NCBI RefSeq assembly: GCF_013304735.1
Contig: NZ_JAAITI010000023.1
Location: forward strand, 1-59,005
DNA from: Blautia luti
GTDB lineage: Bacteria > Bacillota > Clostridia > Lachnospirales > Lachnospiraceae
Length of the DNA: 59,005 bases
Direction of reading: 5' to 3'
Within the stretch, counting starts at the first letter, position 1, and each line of letters begins with the position of its first letter. This document shows positions 9,406-17,136 of this stretch, in pieces. Both the position numbers and the translations under genes were made by a program. The notes beneath the pieces are model-generated. The model had not been told where the DNA came from. It saw nothing but the letters and a program-made list of their open reading frames with translations, and ran no database searches.

Positions 9406-9828
9406 TTACAAAGTTTCCAGCCTGTCTTTTAGTTTCTGCAATACTTTGTTTTTCCTGTTTCTGATTGTCTTTGTACAACACCCGAAATACTGTGCTGTTT
9501 TTTTAACTGTGTACTCTTCAAAAAATAATAGTCTTATCAATTCCATTTCTTCTTCAGACAAATATTTCAGTGCTTCCTGCAGCTCTTGTATTTCTGACAC
9601 CCTGATGACTATTTCTTCTGGTGATAATATATGCAAATAACTGTTGTAACTCGTTTCTCCTACTTTTTCTATTCCGCATACACCATTTTTCTGCATTTTT
9701 TCAAGCTGGTATCTTTCTTTTCTTCTTGACTGGTACCATGCCAGATATACGTCTCTGGTAACTTCTACGAGAGTTTCATTTACACGCAGCACATACCGTT
9801 GTCTTTCCTTTGGTTTTTTACCACGCAT
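9406..9828 (-). CDS. sigma-70-family regulator (element-encoded)
   Basis: 140 residues. The C-terminal half (about 85-138) is a sigma-70 region-4-type helix-turn-helix: LKYLSEEEMELIRLLFFEEYTV followed by KKTAQYFGCCTKTIRNRKN. The N-terminal half (RYVLRVNETLVEVTRDVYLAW) matches small sigma-like proteins of Tn916-family elements. It probably directs or modulates transcription of element genes. Its start is 3 nt after the stop of the next upstream gene, with GGGAG in that gene's last codons, so the two are coupled. Confidence 0.8.
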   Translation of the reverse strand: MRGKKPKERQRYVLRVNETLVEVTRDVYLAWYQSRRKERYQLEKMQKNGVCGIEKVGETSYNSYLHILSPEEIVIRVSEIQELQEALKYLSEEEMELIRLLFFEEYTVKKTAQYFGCCTKTIRNRKNKVLQKLKDRLETL

Positions 9829-9831
9829 CTT

Positions 9832-10467
9832 TTATTCTCCCTTCTGAAGCACTCCGGTCAGTCTGCCTGCATTTCTTCTCATTTTCTGCTTTGCCTGTGA
9901 AATACATTTTGATACTGCCGGTTCTGTAATTCCAAACACCCGTGACACTTCTCTTTGTGTCCGTTGCTGAAAATAAATTTGATGGATCACCTGTCTCTGC
10001 CGGTCAGTCAGCAGATCCATGAATTCTCCAATAGCTTCTTCTATAATCAGTTTTTCAAGTACATTCTGCCTTTTATCCACCAATTCGCACCAGCCTTCTG
10101 AAATATGGCTGTATGAAATGCAATTATTATGTTCTCGTACCTCCCTGTTCCTGCACAGCCGATCTTCACCTTCTAATATCAACCGCACATACCAGGGCTG
10201 ATTATCAAAAAAATCTTCCTTAACAACTGTTATTTTTCTTCCTGCTTCATATACATAATCTCGACAGGTAAATAAAGGAAAAACCGTTCCATAATCACCT
10301 GCACAATAGAAAACATATCCTGTCTGATACGCAATAATTTCCGCACCATCTATCAGTCTATGCTTTACAACTGCCACATCGTTTTCTCTCAAATACCTGG
10401 CGGACGGAACCTTTCTTTTTTCTTTCCTGTTACCTACAACCTGTTTCAATTCCTGCAATGTCAGCAT
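9832..10467 (-). CDS. sigma-70 region-4 HTH regulator with novel N-terminus
   Basis: 211 residues from the ATG preceded by GGTGG (nine in-frame codons upstream lack a site). The last 70 residues are a region-4 helix-turn-helix (LLTDRQRQVIHQIYFQQRTQ, then REVSRVFGITEPAVSKCISQAKQKMRR). The first 140 residues contain an aromatic beta-rich segment (IAYQTGYVFYCAGDYGTVFP) that I do not recognise; it could sense a signal. It is cotranscribed with the 140-residue sigma-like protein downstream, so they may act as a pair in switching the element on. Confidence 0.75.
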   Translation of the reverse strand: MLTLQELKQVVGNRKEKRKVPSARYLRENDVAVVKHRLIDGAEIIAYQTGYVFYCAGDYGTVFPLFTCRDYVYEAGRKITVVKEDFFDNQPWYVRLILEGEDRLCRNREVREHNNCISYSHISEGWCELVDKRQNVLEKLIIEEAIGEFMDLLTDRQRQVIHQIYFQQRTQREVSRVFGITEPAVSKCISQAKQKMRRNAGRLTGVLQKGE

Positions 10468-10542
10468 AATTACCACCTTTCTGCCTACTGGCAACAGGAG
10501 CCCATCAGCAGAAAGGATAGGATTATTACTGATTTACTGGCA

Positions 10543-10616
10543 AAAGGGCAGTAAAAAACAGCTTCCGGCACACCCGTTTTTTTTAACGAGAGCCTGAAAC
10601 TTCCTTACTGCCCTTT
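10543..10616. repeat. 12-bp inverted repeat upstream of the sigma pair
   Basis: AAAGGGCAGTAA (10543-10554) is exactly complementary to TTACTGCCCTTT (10605-10616) with a 50-nt loop that contains an eight-T run. It lies between the small gene at 10637 and the sigma-like gene, so it could be a terminator, a leader fold or a regulator site. Confidence 0.5.
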
Positions 10617-10636
10617 CTGCTAATTTACAGCATCCT

Positions 10637-10786
10637 CTATTTTATTTTCCGTCTGATGTCCCGGTCAGACTTCTTTGCATTTCTTTCCGTTTTTATGTTC
10701 TTTTCATTTTCCATCAAAACAGAATAGTCTCCCATTGCATCATAGGGACACTGCTTCCGATAGATTAAATTTTCTTGTCTGGTCAT
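10637..10786 (-). CDS. small basic hypothetical protein
   Basis: 49 residues (MTRQENLIYRKQCPYDAMGD..., ending DIRRKIK), rich in Lys/Arg/Asp/Glu. GGAGACAGG lies about 6 nt before the ATG. It sits between the XRE repressor and the sigma-like gene, in the same direction. I do not know the family; similar short charged proteins are common between regulators in Tn1549-like elements. Confidence 0.5.
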   Translation of the reverse strand: MTRQENLIYRKQCPYDAMGDYSVLMENEKNIKTERNAKKSDRDIRRKIK

Positions 10787-10912
10787 CAATCCTGTCTCCC
10801 TTCCTTGTTTCTGTCTCTTTCTCTCTGTTTGCTATTTTAACAGCACAAAAAACTATTATCCTTAGCATATATGGGGAGTTTTTTTGTTTTACACCCCATA
10901 TATGGTGAAATT

Positions 10913-11269
10913 TCACCTGTACTCATTAAAACTGTCTATCAGCGAATCTATTGTCTGCATAATAATTTTCTGCTCTTTCCATTCCATCTTCTGAATACGA
11001 TAAAATACTTCCTCAAACTGCTTTCTTTTTTCTGCATCGTCCCCCTCTTTTCCCATCAGGATATTGGCATCTGTTTCCAGGATCTCAATCATCTTCCTGA
11101 AAATCTCAACAGACATTGCCGTTTGCCCTCCTTCTATCCTGCTGACCGTATTGACACTGATACCTGCTTTTTCCGCAAAAGATTCCTGTGACAACTTCAT
11201 TTCCTGCCTGCGTTTTCTGATCCGTTCTCCCAATTCAATAAGTTCTGTGGAAATTGCACGATTGCTCAA
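10913..11269 (-). CDS. XRE-family repressor
   Basis: 118 residues. The helix-turn-helix covers about 10-65 (LGERIRKRRQEMKLSQESFA, then GISVNTVSRIEGG), followed by a helical C-terminus likely used for dimerisation. The start is TTG with AAAGGAG 8 nt upstream. It is a likely immunity or transfer repressor of the left element. A near-perfect palindrome about 35 bp upstream overlaps its probable promoter and suggests autoregulation. Confidence 0.85.
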   Translation of the reverse strand: MSNRAISTELIELGERIRKRRQEMKLSQESFAEKAGISVNTVSRIEGGQTAMSVEIFRKMIEILETDANILMGKEGDDAEKRKQFEEVFYRIQKMEWKEQKIIMQTIDSLIDSFNEYR

Positions 11270-11302
11270 TACGGTGTCTCCTTTCCTGCAATTTATCCTA
11301 GC

Positions 11303-11323
11303 TTTACGACATTGTGTCGCAAA
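11303..11323. promoter_or_regulatory. palindromic operator candidate of the XRE repressor
   Basis: TTTACGACA and TGTCGCAAA flank TTG: 9-bp arms with a single mismatch and a 3-nt centre. It lies 34 nt upstream of the XRE start. On the minus strand a TTGCGA at its edge and TAGGAT 16 nt later could be the promoter, which repressor binding would block. Confidence 0.55.
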
Positions 11324-11331
11324 GTTTCCAG

Positions 11332-11362
11332 AAAAAAAGCAGCTAATTTTGTCTTAGCTGCT
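11332..11362 (-). terminator. terminator of the rep/par operon
   Basis: AGCAGCTAA (11338-11346) pairs with TTAGCTGCT (11354-11362) over a 7-nt loop. On the minus strand it is followed by a run of seven T. It separates the rep/par operon ending at 11379 from the repressor gene. Confidence 0.85.
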
Positions 11363-11378
11363 TTTCAAAAGATCTATT

Positions 11379-11717
11379 TCATTTTATTCTCGGTATTTTA
11401 TGTATTCCTGTAATAACTGTGAGCAGGAAAACACTAAGATAAATGATTGCCTGTCCAATCATTGCCAGCAATACGACACTTCCTATCAATCCTCCGATCA
11501 GAAAATTCATTGTCCATACTGCCAGTGTTCCTCCAAGGTCAAACCCTCTTGGAACCATCCAGACACACATTTTTCCAATTCCGAATGGTATCCCCATCAG
11601 TAGCAACAGCAATAAATAATTGCACTTCCCATCCTGGATACAAAGCGGTCTCAGCACTGCAAACAATACAGCAATCACCAGTGCTGGAACAATAACTTTT
11701 TTTATCATATTTCTCAT
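11379..11717 (-). CDS. small membrane protein (DUF6050-like), copy 1
   Basis: 112 residues with three or four hydrophobic helices (about 8-25, 33-55, 62-85, 87-106). It contains the motifs LLLLMGIPFGIGKMCVWMVP and GFDLGGTLAVWTMNFLIGGL. It closes the rep/par operon, 6 nt after repA, and is followed by a terminator. A clear paralogue, with GVPVGIPHMFIIIPWHWDLSG and the same ending (I...KI..IHK), lies at 46670-47005 at the end of the four-recombinase operon. I think both are DUF6050-type mobile-element proteins. Function unknown. Confidence 0.65.
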   Translation of the reverse strand: MRNMIKKVIVPALVIAVLFAVLRPLCIQDGKCNYLLLLLLMGIPFGIGKMCVWMVPRGFDLGGTLAVWTMNFLIGGLIGSVVLLAMIGQAIIYLSVFLLTVITGIHKIPRIK

Positions 11718-11723
11718 GTTCCT

Positions 11724-12860
11724 TTATCCTCCATACATATCGTGATTAACCTCTGCCTGATAATAGCTGTTTATCGTTGCCGGGGCATTATACAAGGCAG
11801 TCAAAAGATATGCTTTAATGTTTCCAACCTTGGTCGTATTTCGGTTCAGACAAAACAGCACATATTCGATATGTGAATAATTCAGCTTCATAAACCTGCT
11901 TTTCACCAAAGCAACTGGCTTTTCTGTCCCTGCGATCCGAATCATACTGTCCTCCGGCATCATCATAACTTCAATCATCAGTTCTACCAGTTCATCCACA
12001 TCTTCTTTGGCATGATATTGATAATCTATGTTTTCATGAATCACTTCACGATATGCCCGCATCTCCTCCATCACATCTCTTTTCTTTTTCAGATTGCCTG
12101 ATATGATTGGATAGGATTGATTTATCTCAGTTTCACTAATATCAGTCTTGTTAATATCAGTATTATTAGATTGTGATTTCGGATATTCTGGTTTTGTGAT
12201 TTCCACTATTCTTGAATGATGATTTTCACAATTTTGGAATTGTGATTCTGGAAATTCTTGATTTGTGGTTTTCATCATTCCTGAATTGTGATTTTCACCA
12301 TTCTGTAATTGTGATTCCACACAATCCTGAATTGTGGATTTCACTACTCCTGAATGATGATTTTCACAATTCAGAAAAGTGCCTGTTTTTTCCCTATTCT
12401 CAGCTTCTGATTGCAGATTTGCACATTCTTCATGGTTTCCCTGCTCAGATTGCAAATCTGCACAGCTATCCATCGGCTTTTGGTCTGGCACTTCTCTGAG
12501 CATAAAATTTTTCACATAAATAACATTAGGCTTTCCCAGTCCCAGACGTTTCTTTTCAATCAGTCCAATCCCATTATTACTGTCCAGCTCTTTTACCAGC
12601 TTCACTGCCTTTTGGGTTCCACAGTTCATCAGCTCTGCAATTTCTTCCACCGTGAAAATAATATATACTCTGTCCTCTGAATCCAGCCATCGGTTCTTAA
12701 TGCTCAGGCTCATACGGTCCAGCATCAGACCGTATAATACCTTTGCTTCACAAGAAAGAGCTTTAAAGCATGGTTCTGTAAACAGCACTTTCGGGACACG
12801 ATAAAAGCTATATTGTTCCGCTTCCATTCCCGTAAAATAATCAAACTGTATCTTCTGCAT
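11724..12860 (-). CDS. repA: RepA_N-family replication initiator
   Basis: 378 residues. The N-terminal 130 residues are the RepA_N winged-helix domain (FYRVPKVLFTEPCFKALSCE, VLYGLMLDRMSLS, IAELMNCGTQKAVKLVKEL). The middle (about 150-250) is a low-complexity linker in which ENHHSG/SQLQ-type units recur every 23 residues. The C-terminal domain (about 265-378, ending near SYYQAEVNHDMYGG) resembles the DUF6017 tail of such initiators. RepA_N proteins bind iterons placed inside their own gene, and the 23-bp repeats here coincide with the linker. It overlaps the parB end by 20 nt, giving a typical rep/par operon. It would support plasmid-like replication of the excised element. Confidence 0.9.
   Translation of the reverse strand: MQKIQFDYFTGMEAEQYSFYRVPKVLFTEPCFKALSCEAKVLYGLMLDRMSLSIKNRWLDSEDRVYIIFTVEEIAELMNCGTQKAVKLVKELDSNNGIGLIEKKRLGLGKPNVIYVKNFMLREVPDQKPMDSCADLQSEQGNHEECANLQSEAENREKTGTFLNCENHHSGVVKSTIQDCVESQLQNGENHNSGMMKTTNQEFPESQFQNCENHHSRIVEITKPEYPKSQSNNTDINKTDISETEINQSYPIISGNLKKKRDVMEEMRAYREVIHENIDYQYHAKEDVDELVELMIEVMMMPEDSMIRIAGTEKPVALVKSRFMKLNYSHIEYVLFCLNRNTTKVGNIKAYLLTALYNAPATINSYYQAEVNHDMYGG
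12190..12373. repeat. eight 23-bp tandem iterons inside repA (candidate origin)
   Basis: On the plus strand, copies start at 12190, 12213, 12236, 12259, 12282, 12305, 12328 and 12351, exactly 23 bp apart, with consensus close to TGAATTGTGATTTTCAC plus a more variable six bases. Because 23 is not a multiple of 3, the protein repeats only every 69 bp, so selection must be on the DNA. RepA_N replicons carry their origin here. Confidence 0.85.
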
Positions 12861-13746
12861 CTGCTACTCCTTCTCTGTTTTGTTTCCATTTATCCAAAAG
12901 CATAAAAATAACTTCTTCTATCTGTTCTTTAGAATATGTCTCTGGAAAATAATTGCCGATTTTTTTTGCCGGAATGGTTACATTGATTTTACTGTTTTCT
13001 TTTTTCAATAAAACGGCATAGATATAACCCTGATTTAATTTTCCATTTGCACTGCATTCCTTTAATTGTTCTGCCTGTTGTTTTGTCGGAAAGATATTAC
13101 TGTTGACAATTCCTTCCAGAAGCCATTCCTGTTCCTGTGGTTTCAGATAAGACAATTTTTCTCCCACTATCATAGGGATTTTATTATCGTCCACATATTC
13201 CAATAATCCATCTGATAATGAAGCCAGACGGATATATCTCTGCACAGTTCTTCCACTGTCCCCGGCTGTTTCACCAACCATATCTGCCGTATATTTTTCA
13301 CCTTTACTTCCCTGGTGCTTCATAGCATCATATTTCATCTTATAGGCATGGGCCTTTTCACTTGGCAGAATATTTTCACGCTGAATGTTGGAATCGACCA
13401 TAATTATGACAGCTTCATCATCTGTATAGTTTCGGACAAGGACCGGCATAGTTGTTTTGCCACACAGTTCACAGCCTCTTTTTCTCCTGTGACCTGAAAT
13501 CAGTTCATATCCACCTTCTGATCGGGGTCTTACCAGAGCAGGATTTAAAACACCGTAGTTTTTAATACTCTCTACTGTCTCAGCCATTTTTTCATCATCG
13601 CTTACATGAAATGGATGATTTTTGAAAGGATAGAGCTTTTCCAGTTCTATTTCCACAACCTGGTTCATACTCTTTTCCGGTGATTCTTCTAATCCCAGTA
13701 ACTCATCATAAGAGGTAAGCTGAATCTCTTTTTTCGGTCTACGCAT
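12841..13746 (-). CDS. parB: ParB-family partition protein
   Basis: 301 residues. The ParB/Spo0J nuclease-like domain covers about 30-130, with ISGHRRKRGCELCG (the GHRR box) and MVDSNIQRENILPSEKAHAY. The central helix-turn-helix (GDSGRTVQRYIRLASLSDGL) binds the centromere, and the C-terminus should dimerise. Modern ParB proteins of this type use CTP to slide; the conserved boxes suggest this one does too. Its gene overlaps parA by 8 nt and repA by 20 nt, so all three are coupled. Confidence 0.93.
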   Translation of the reverse strand: MRRPKKEIQLTSYDELLGLEESPEKSMNQVVEIELEKLYPFKNHPFHVSDDEKMAETVESIKNYGVLNPALVRPRSEGGYELISGHRRKRGCELCGKTTMPVLVRNYTDDEAVIIMVDSNIQRENILPSEKAHAYKMKYDAMKHQGSKGEKYTADMVGETAGDSGRTVQRYIRLASLSDGLLEYVDDNKIPMIVGEKLSYLKPQEQEWLLEGIVNSNIFPTKQQAEQLKECSANGKLNQGYIYAVLLKKENSKINVTIPAKKIGNYFPETYSKEQIEEVIFMLLDKWKQNREGVADAEDTV

Positions 13747-14515
13747 GTTTCAACACCTCCTGAACCAGTTCTCTGTAACTGTCTGCCCCTTTGCTTTTTC
13801 CATCATAAGCAAATATACTTACACCTTCAGATGCCGTTTCTGCAAGACTTTCCGTTCTCGGAATCGTCTGCTCAAAAATCTTAATGTCATTTCCATATGT
13901 AGTTTTAATTGCCTGTTTGTTTCTCTTTGCATTATTGTAACGGCAATTATCCATTGTGAACAAAATACCTTCTATCTGCAATTCCGGATTAAACCTCTGA
14001 TGGATTCCTTTTACCACTTTCAGTAATTCCATAAGTCCATCCGCCGCATAATATTGTGGCTGTACCGGAATCAGAACGCTGTCCGCTGCACTCAACACAT
14101 TGATTGTCAGCATTCCCAATGATGGCATACAGTCAATCAGAATATAATCATATTCATCTTTCAATAGTTCCAGATACTCTTTCAGTACTTTTTCCCTATC
14201 CTCAACAGTAAATAAGGACATATCCATTCCGGCAAGCAATTTATTGGACGGAATCAGATCCATCCCTTCTTCATGGTGCAAGACTGCTTCCTTTGGATCA
14301 AACTCCAGTCCCATGATGATATTTTCCATCATACTCTTTAAAGTCACTTTGAGATTTTTGGGAAATCCCATTCCCATTGTCAGATGTCCCTGCGGATCTG
14401 CATCTACCAGCACTACTTTTTTCCCATTCTTTGTCAGTCCGGCTCCCAGATTGATGGTTGTCGTTGTTTTGGCTACTCCGCCCTTCTGATTTGCAATAGC
14501 AATTACTTTACACAT
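13739..14515 (-). CDS. parA: ParA-family partition ATPase
   Basis: 258 residues. Deviant Walker A box NQKGGVAKTTTTINLG (residues 9-24), a switch region with DADPQGHLT, and Walker B DYILIDCMPSLGML near 120-133. There is no N-terminal DNA-binding extension, so this is a Soj-like (type Ib) ATPase that positions the element through ParB. It heads the par/rep core of the operon after two small genes. The length is normal. Confidence 0.95.
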   Translation of the reverse strand: MCKVIAIANQKGGVAKTTTTINLGAGLTKNGKKVVLVDADPQGHLTMGMGFPKNLKVTLKSMMENIIMGLEFDPKEAVLHHEEGMDLIPSNKLLAGMDMSLFTVEDREKVLKEYLELLKDEYDYILIDCMPSLGMLTINVLSAADSVLIPVQPQYYAADGLMELLKVVKGIHQRFNPELQIEGILFTMDNCRYNNAKRNKQAIKTTYGNDIKIFEQTIPRTESLAETASEGVSIFAYDGKSKGADSYRELVQEVLKHA

Positions 14516-14530
14516 ATACCTTCCTCCGAT

Positions 14531-14695
14531 TTACTGTTTTTCTTCTACTTCTACATAAACACGAAAATATTTACTTGTTCCTTTATTTGCATAAGCATCA
14601 GATACTTCCAGGACATCCAATTCCTTATGATTTTCCAAAATACGTCGAAACCATTGAATGTCCCTCAAAGTACCCTGTAATCTAATTTTCAGCAT
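14531..14695 (-). CDS. DUF3970-like small protein
   Basis: 54 residues (MLKIRLQGTLRDIQWFRRIL..., then FRVYVEVEEKQ). The start has GGGAGG 6 nt upstream, and the frame overlaps the previous gene by 14 nt; upstream in-frame ATGs lack a ribosome site. The pattern KIRLQGT...WFRRIL...VSD.Y.NKG.SKYFRVYVE resembles DUF3970, short proteins near parA in Gram-positive elements. Role unknown. Confidence 0.65.
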   Translation of the reverse strand: MLKIRLQGTLRDIQWFRRILENHKELDVLEVSDAYANKGTSKYFRVYVEVEEKQ

Positions 14696-15149
14696 ATATA
14701 TCCTCCCAGTCTTTGTAAAAGCAATACTCTGGATAACGGATTTTAATAGCTTCCCAGAAATACCGGGCATATCCACAGCAAAACAGATCCTCTACGGTAT
14801 AACACTGACATTCTTTCAACTGATCTTCTTCTGCTTCGTAATCTCCGACGCTTGGTGTTCCATTACAATACAGGTTAAATGCCATACGGACAATTCGTAA
14901 ACTTCCACTGGTCTGCCACCCTTCCTGCAGGCATTCCGTTTTTACACATCCAGTTTTAAAATTATAGATTTTATTCACATTATCTCTTGTGTCTCTGTCG
15001 ATACCCAGGCAATAAATCAAAGCCCGATGGTAGACATCCTGATATCTGCATTTTTTCAGATATTCCTCATAAAATTTTTCGTGTTCCCTGCTCTTGAAAG
15101 TAATTGTGCGAGAATTGCTATTCTCTGCTCTTAACGCTGTGTTTGTCAT
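14682..15149 (-). CDS. DUF6075-like protein, first gene of the rep/par operon
   Basis: 155 residues from the ATG with AGGAGG 9 nt upstream (an ATG two codons earlier is too close). Features are HEKFYEEYLKKCRYQDVYH, ALIYCLGIDRDTRDN, a SLRIVRMAFNLY helix, SVGDYEAEED, and an aromatic CCGYARYFWEAIKIRYP end. I recognise this as the DUF6075 type of Lachnospiraceae mobile elements, with moderate confidence. Cysteines are frequent but not in an obvious zinc motif. It leads the operon to parA-parB-repA and may regulate copy number or transfer. Confidence 0.65.
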   Translation of the reverse strand: MTNTALRAENSNSRTITFKSREHEKFYEEYLKKCRYQDVYHRALIYCLGIDRDTRDNVNKIYNFKTGCVKTECLQEGWQTSGSLRIVRMAFNLYCNGTPSVGDYEAEEDQLKECQCYTVEDLFCCGYARYFWEAIKIRYPEYCFYKDWEDIYAEN

Positions 15150-15216
15150 TTTCATTTTCCTCCTGAATTTTTAATATTTTGGTATAAAAAAGACACTCCA
15201 TTTCTGAAATGCCCTA

Positions 15217-15255
15217 TAAAAAATAGGGACACCCGCTTTTAACAAGTATCCCTAT
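15217..15255 (-). terminator. terminator behind a truncated gene at the element edge
   Basis: On the minus strand ATAGGGATAC (15246-15255) pairs with the segment 15223-15232 (GTGTCCCTAT; one mismatch), then TTTTTT. It lies 26 nt after the stop of the truncated frame at 15281, so that frame was once a functional transcript end. Confidence 0.7.
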
Positions 15256-15280
15256 AATCTATCAATGATCTGATAGCTCT

Positions 15281-15511
15281 CTATTCATTTTCATATTCAA
15301 GATTCTTTGTGTTCCCCGTCCCGAGGTCTAACGCAACAACAACGGTTACTTTCTTCACAAGGCTCTTTTCTTTGTGATTTCCACCTATTTTTCTGAAACT
15401 GAAAAACTCTACAAAGTGCGTAAATTCAAGGATTTCTACATATTCTTCCTTTGTAGCAACACCACAGTCTCGACATGTATTGTACCAGGTAATTGATCTA
15501 CCTATCTCTGC
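15281..15511 (-). pseudogene. C-terminal fragment of an unidentified zinc-ribbon-like protein
   Basis: An open frame of 76 codons with no start: ITWYNTCRDCGVATKEEYVE, then EFTHFVEFFSFRKIGG, and the end GTGNTKNLEYENE. A CRDCG pair suggests half of a zinc ribbon. The upstream part is cut off exactly where the 15524 repeat begins, and the frame ends before a good terminator. I do not recognise the family. The remaining gap 15156-15280 shows only the operon leader and terminator. Confidence 0.5.
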
Positions 15512-15523
15512 TCACTAACGCCT

Positions 15524-15580
15524 GTTTATACTCTTTTCACAGAACTTTTATCCCAGATTTCGAGTACCTGACCCTAGTGT
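15524..15580 (+). repeat. GAGTACCTGACCCC repeat, copy A (long form)
   Basis: Starts with a GTTTATACTCTTTTCACAG segment shared with copies at 17.45 and 27.2 kb, then AACTTTTATCCCAGATTTC and a diverged core GAGTACCTGACCCTAGTGT. It marks the truncation edge of the fragment at 15281-15511. Confidence 0.75.
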
Positions 15581-15589
15581 TCCTCCGGT

Positions 15590-16299
15590 CTACTCCCTAG
15601 AGGTTGCTTCTTCTCTAAGGCCCTGAACTTTTGCAGACATTTTTGCAACTTCAACCCTTTCTTTATTTAGTGGTTCATTTTTATATATCCGCTCATATCG
15701 TATTGATTTTTCCATTAGCAAAGAATAATCTTGTTTAGCCGCTTGTATAATTCTTCTTACCTCTTTGTAAAAATTGATATTAGATAAATACAAATGTTCA
15801 AAATAATCATAAGAAACAAAACTATAATGAACAATTTTTACCGGATCTAAGGACAAATCCATTTTATTAATTCCATCTCTGAAACTAATAATGATTCAGG
15901 AACATGATTTAACCAATTTCTCATTTTATTAAATTCGGATAAAAGCGATTTCATTTCATCATTATGCGGATTAATCTGAATATCTGTTATCCCTCTGTTA
16001 ATTCTTTTTTATATAAGACTTCTATATTTAAAATAAGATATTGATGAAGTTTGAGCATCTCCCAACAAATTCAAGATATATTCCATAACATTATACGTTT
16101 TATGACATATATCTTGATATACCTCTATTGGAATTAAATCATTTTCCTTATATTTTTTTAATGTTTTTTCTGTTTCTATGTTATATCTTTTTAATGTATC
16201 TATGCAAATCTCACTTGATGTAATAATTTTATATAGATATATAATACAACTTTTTTTATCTGTTAATTGGAATTGCTTTTTTTCTTTATTTTTTCCCAT
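15590..16299 (-). pseudogene. decayed gene with one stop and one frameshift
   Basis: Reading from 16299, 96 codons (MGKNKEKKQFQLTDKK..., ending SYFKYRSLI) meet a TAA at 16009-16011. The same frame then stays open (KRINRGITDIQINPHNDEMK, EFNKMRNWLNHVPESLL) to an A-run at about 15863. One missing A shifts into the frame MDLSLDPVKIVHYSFVSYDY, which runs to 15590. Together this makes about 235 residues of Lys/Asn/Tyr-rich helical protein. The FNKMRNWLNHVPESLL segment is reminiscent of abortive-infection-like proteins, but I cannot name the family. It is AT-rich compared with neighbours and bracketed by the short repeats, so it is probably acquired and dying. Confidence 0.6.
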
Positions 16300-16357
16300 T
16301 AACTATATCATCCTTTATCATTTATATTCTTAATCATTTAAACCTATTATATCACTT

Positions 16358-16458
16358 TCGATTGCCTGACCCCTAGAGATCCCCAAACAAATTTACATTC
16401 CAATATGTTTCTATTAATACCCCTCTTCCATTTTGAGTACCTGACCCCACTGTGGTCA
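16358..16458 (+). repeat. GAGTACCTGACCCC repeat, copies B1 and B2
   Basis: A variant TTCGATTGCCTGACCCCTAG lies at 16358-16377 and a full core GAGTACCTGACCCCACTGTG plus GTCA at 16435-16458. The second copy ends 4 nt before the toxin gene's stop codon. Nothing else is seen between 16300 and 16461. Confidence 0.7.
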
Positions 16459-16461
16459 TAG

Positions 16462-16755
16462 TCATCTTTTTATGTATCTCTTCAATTCGTCATAAAAATT
16501 TTCTCTGGTTCCGGCCATAACAACAACTACCAATTCACCATCTATCCGCTCAATCGTATATGCAAGTTCATAATTGGTCTTATTATAGTAAATATCATAG
16601 CCATAAAAGCCTATCAAATCACCCGTTTTCGTTTCACCTATTGTATAATCTTCCCTAATCTTATCAATAGCTTCTTGATACAATTTCTTTAGTTTCTTAT
16701 CCTTCAGCTTCTTAATATATTTTGCCGCCGGAGGATCAAATCGCACTGGCAGCAT
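16462..16755 (-). CDS. RelE/ParE-superfamily toxin
   Basis: 97 residues with the RelE/ParE pattern: VRFDPPAAKYIKKLKDKKLK, helix IDKIREDYTIGE, the strand LIGFYGYDIYYNKTNYELAY, and a C-terminal VVVVMAGTRENFYDELKRYI. Such toxins cut mRNA on the ribosome or poison gyrase; which one cannot be told from this sequence. It follows the antitoxin gene by 3 nt in one operon. Confidence 0.78.
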   Translation of the reverse strand: MLPVRFDPPAAKYIKKLKDKKLKKLYQEAIDKIREDYTIGETKTGDLIGFYGYDIYYNKTNYELAYTIERIDGELVVVVMAGTRENFYDELKRYIKR

Positions 16756-16758
16756 GAA

Positions 16759-17136
16759 TCAATCCTCCGTTCCGAAGACATCTTCATAGGTTGCATATTC
16801 TGCTTTACCTGCTGCAATATCCTCTGCCTTAGCAAGCATTGCTTCTGCAGCCGGTCTGATCTGTGCCTGACGTTTTTTAAACTCCGCAAGCAATTCTTCT
16901 CCTGATAAGCCTTCCTTAATCAGATCGGTCAGAACCTGCTCAGCAAATTCACCTCCTGCAACAGTCTTAATTGGACGAATAATAAGTTCATCACCACGCA
17001 CAACACATTCCGCTTCATCACCAAAGCCTAGTGACTGGTAAAACTTCTGTGGGATCGTAATCTGTCGCTTTGAAGAAATACTAAGAACTTTTCTGTTCAT
17101 TTTCGTGTCCCTTCTTTTCATTACAGCTGTAGGCAT
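16759..17136 (-). CDS. AbrB/MazE-type antitoxin
   Basis: 125 residues. The swapped-hairpin DNA-binding domain covers about 13-57 (RKVLSISSKRQITIPQKFYQ, GDEAECVVRGDELIIRP). An Ala/Glu-rich helical tail (about 65-125) probably wraps the toxin. The ATG at 17136 has a perfect AGGAGG 7 nt upstream; a Met 12 codons in is a weaker choice. It is first in the toxin-antitoxin operon and probably represses its promoter. Confidence 0.85.
   Translation of the reverse strand: MPTAVMKRRDTKMNRKVLSISSKRQITIPQKFYQSLGFGDEAECVVRGDELIIRPIKTVAGGEFAEQVLTDLIKEGLSGEELLAEFKKRQAQIRPAAEAMLAKAEDIAAGKAEYATYEDVFGTED

Noticed and set aside
9269..9481. 70-codon minus-strand frame overlapping the sigma-like gene
   Set aside because: Lies in another frame over the sigma gene's end and low-complexity DNA; no site.
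12190..12373. CRISPR-like short repeats
   Set aside because: The 23-bp units are directly adjacent without spacers and lie in a coding gene of a replication initiator; they are iterons.
15281..16299. attachment site of the left conjugative element
   Set aside because: The element must end near here, but I found no tRNA end and no pair of direct repeats that could be att sites within the window.
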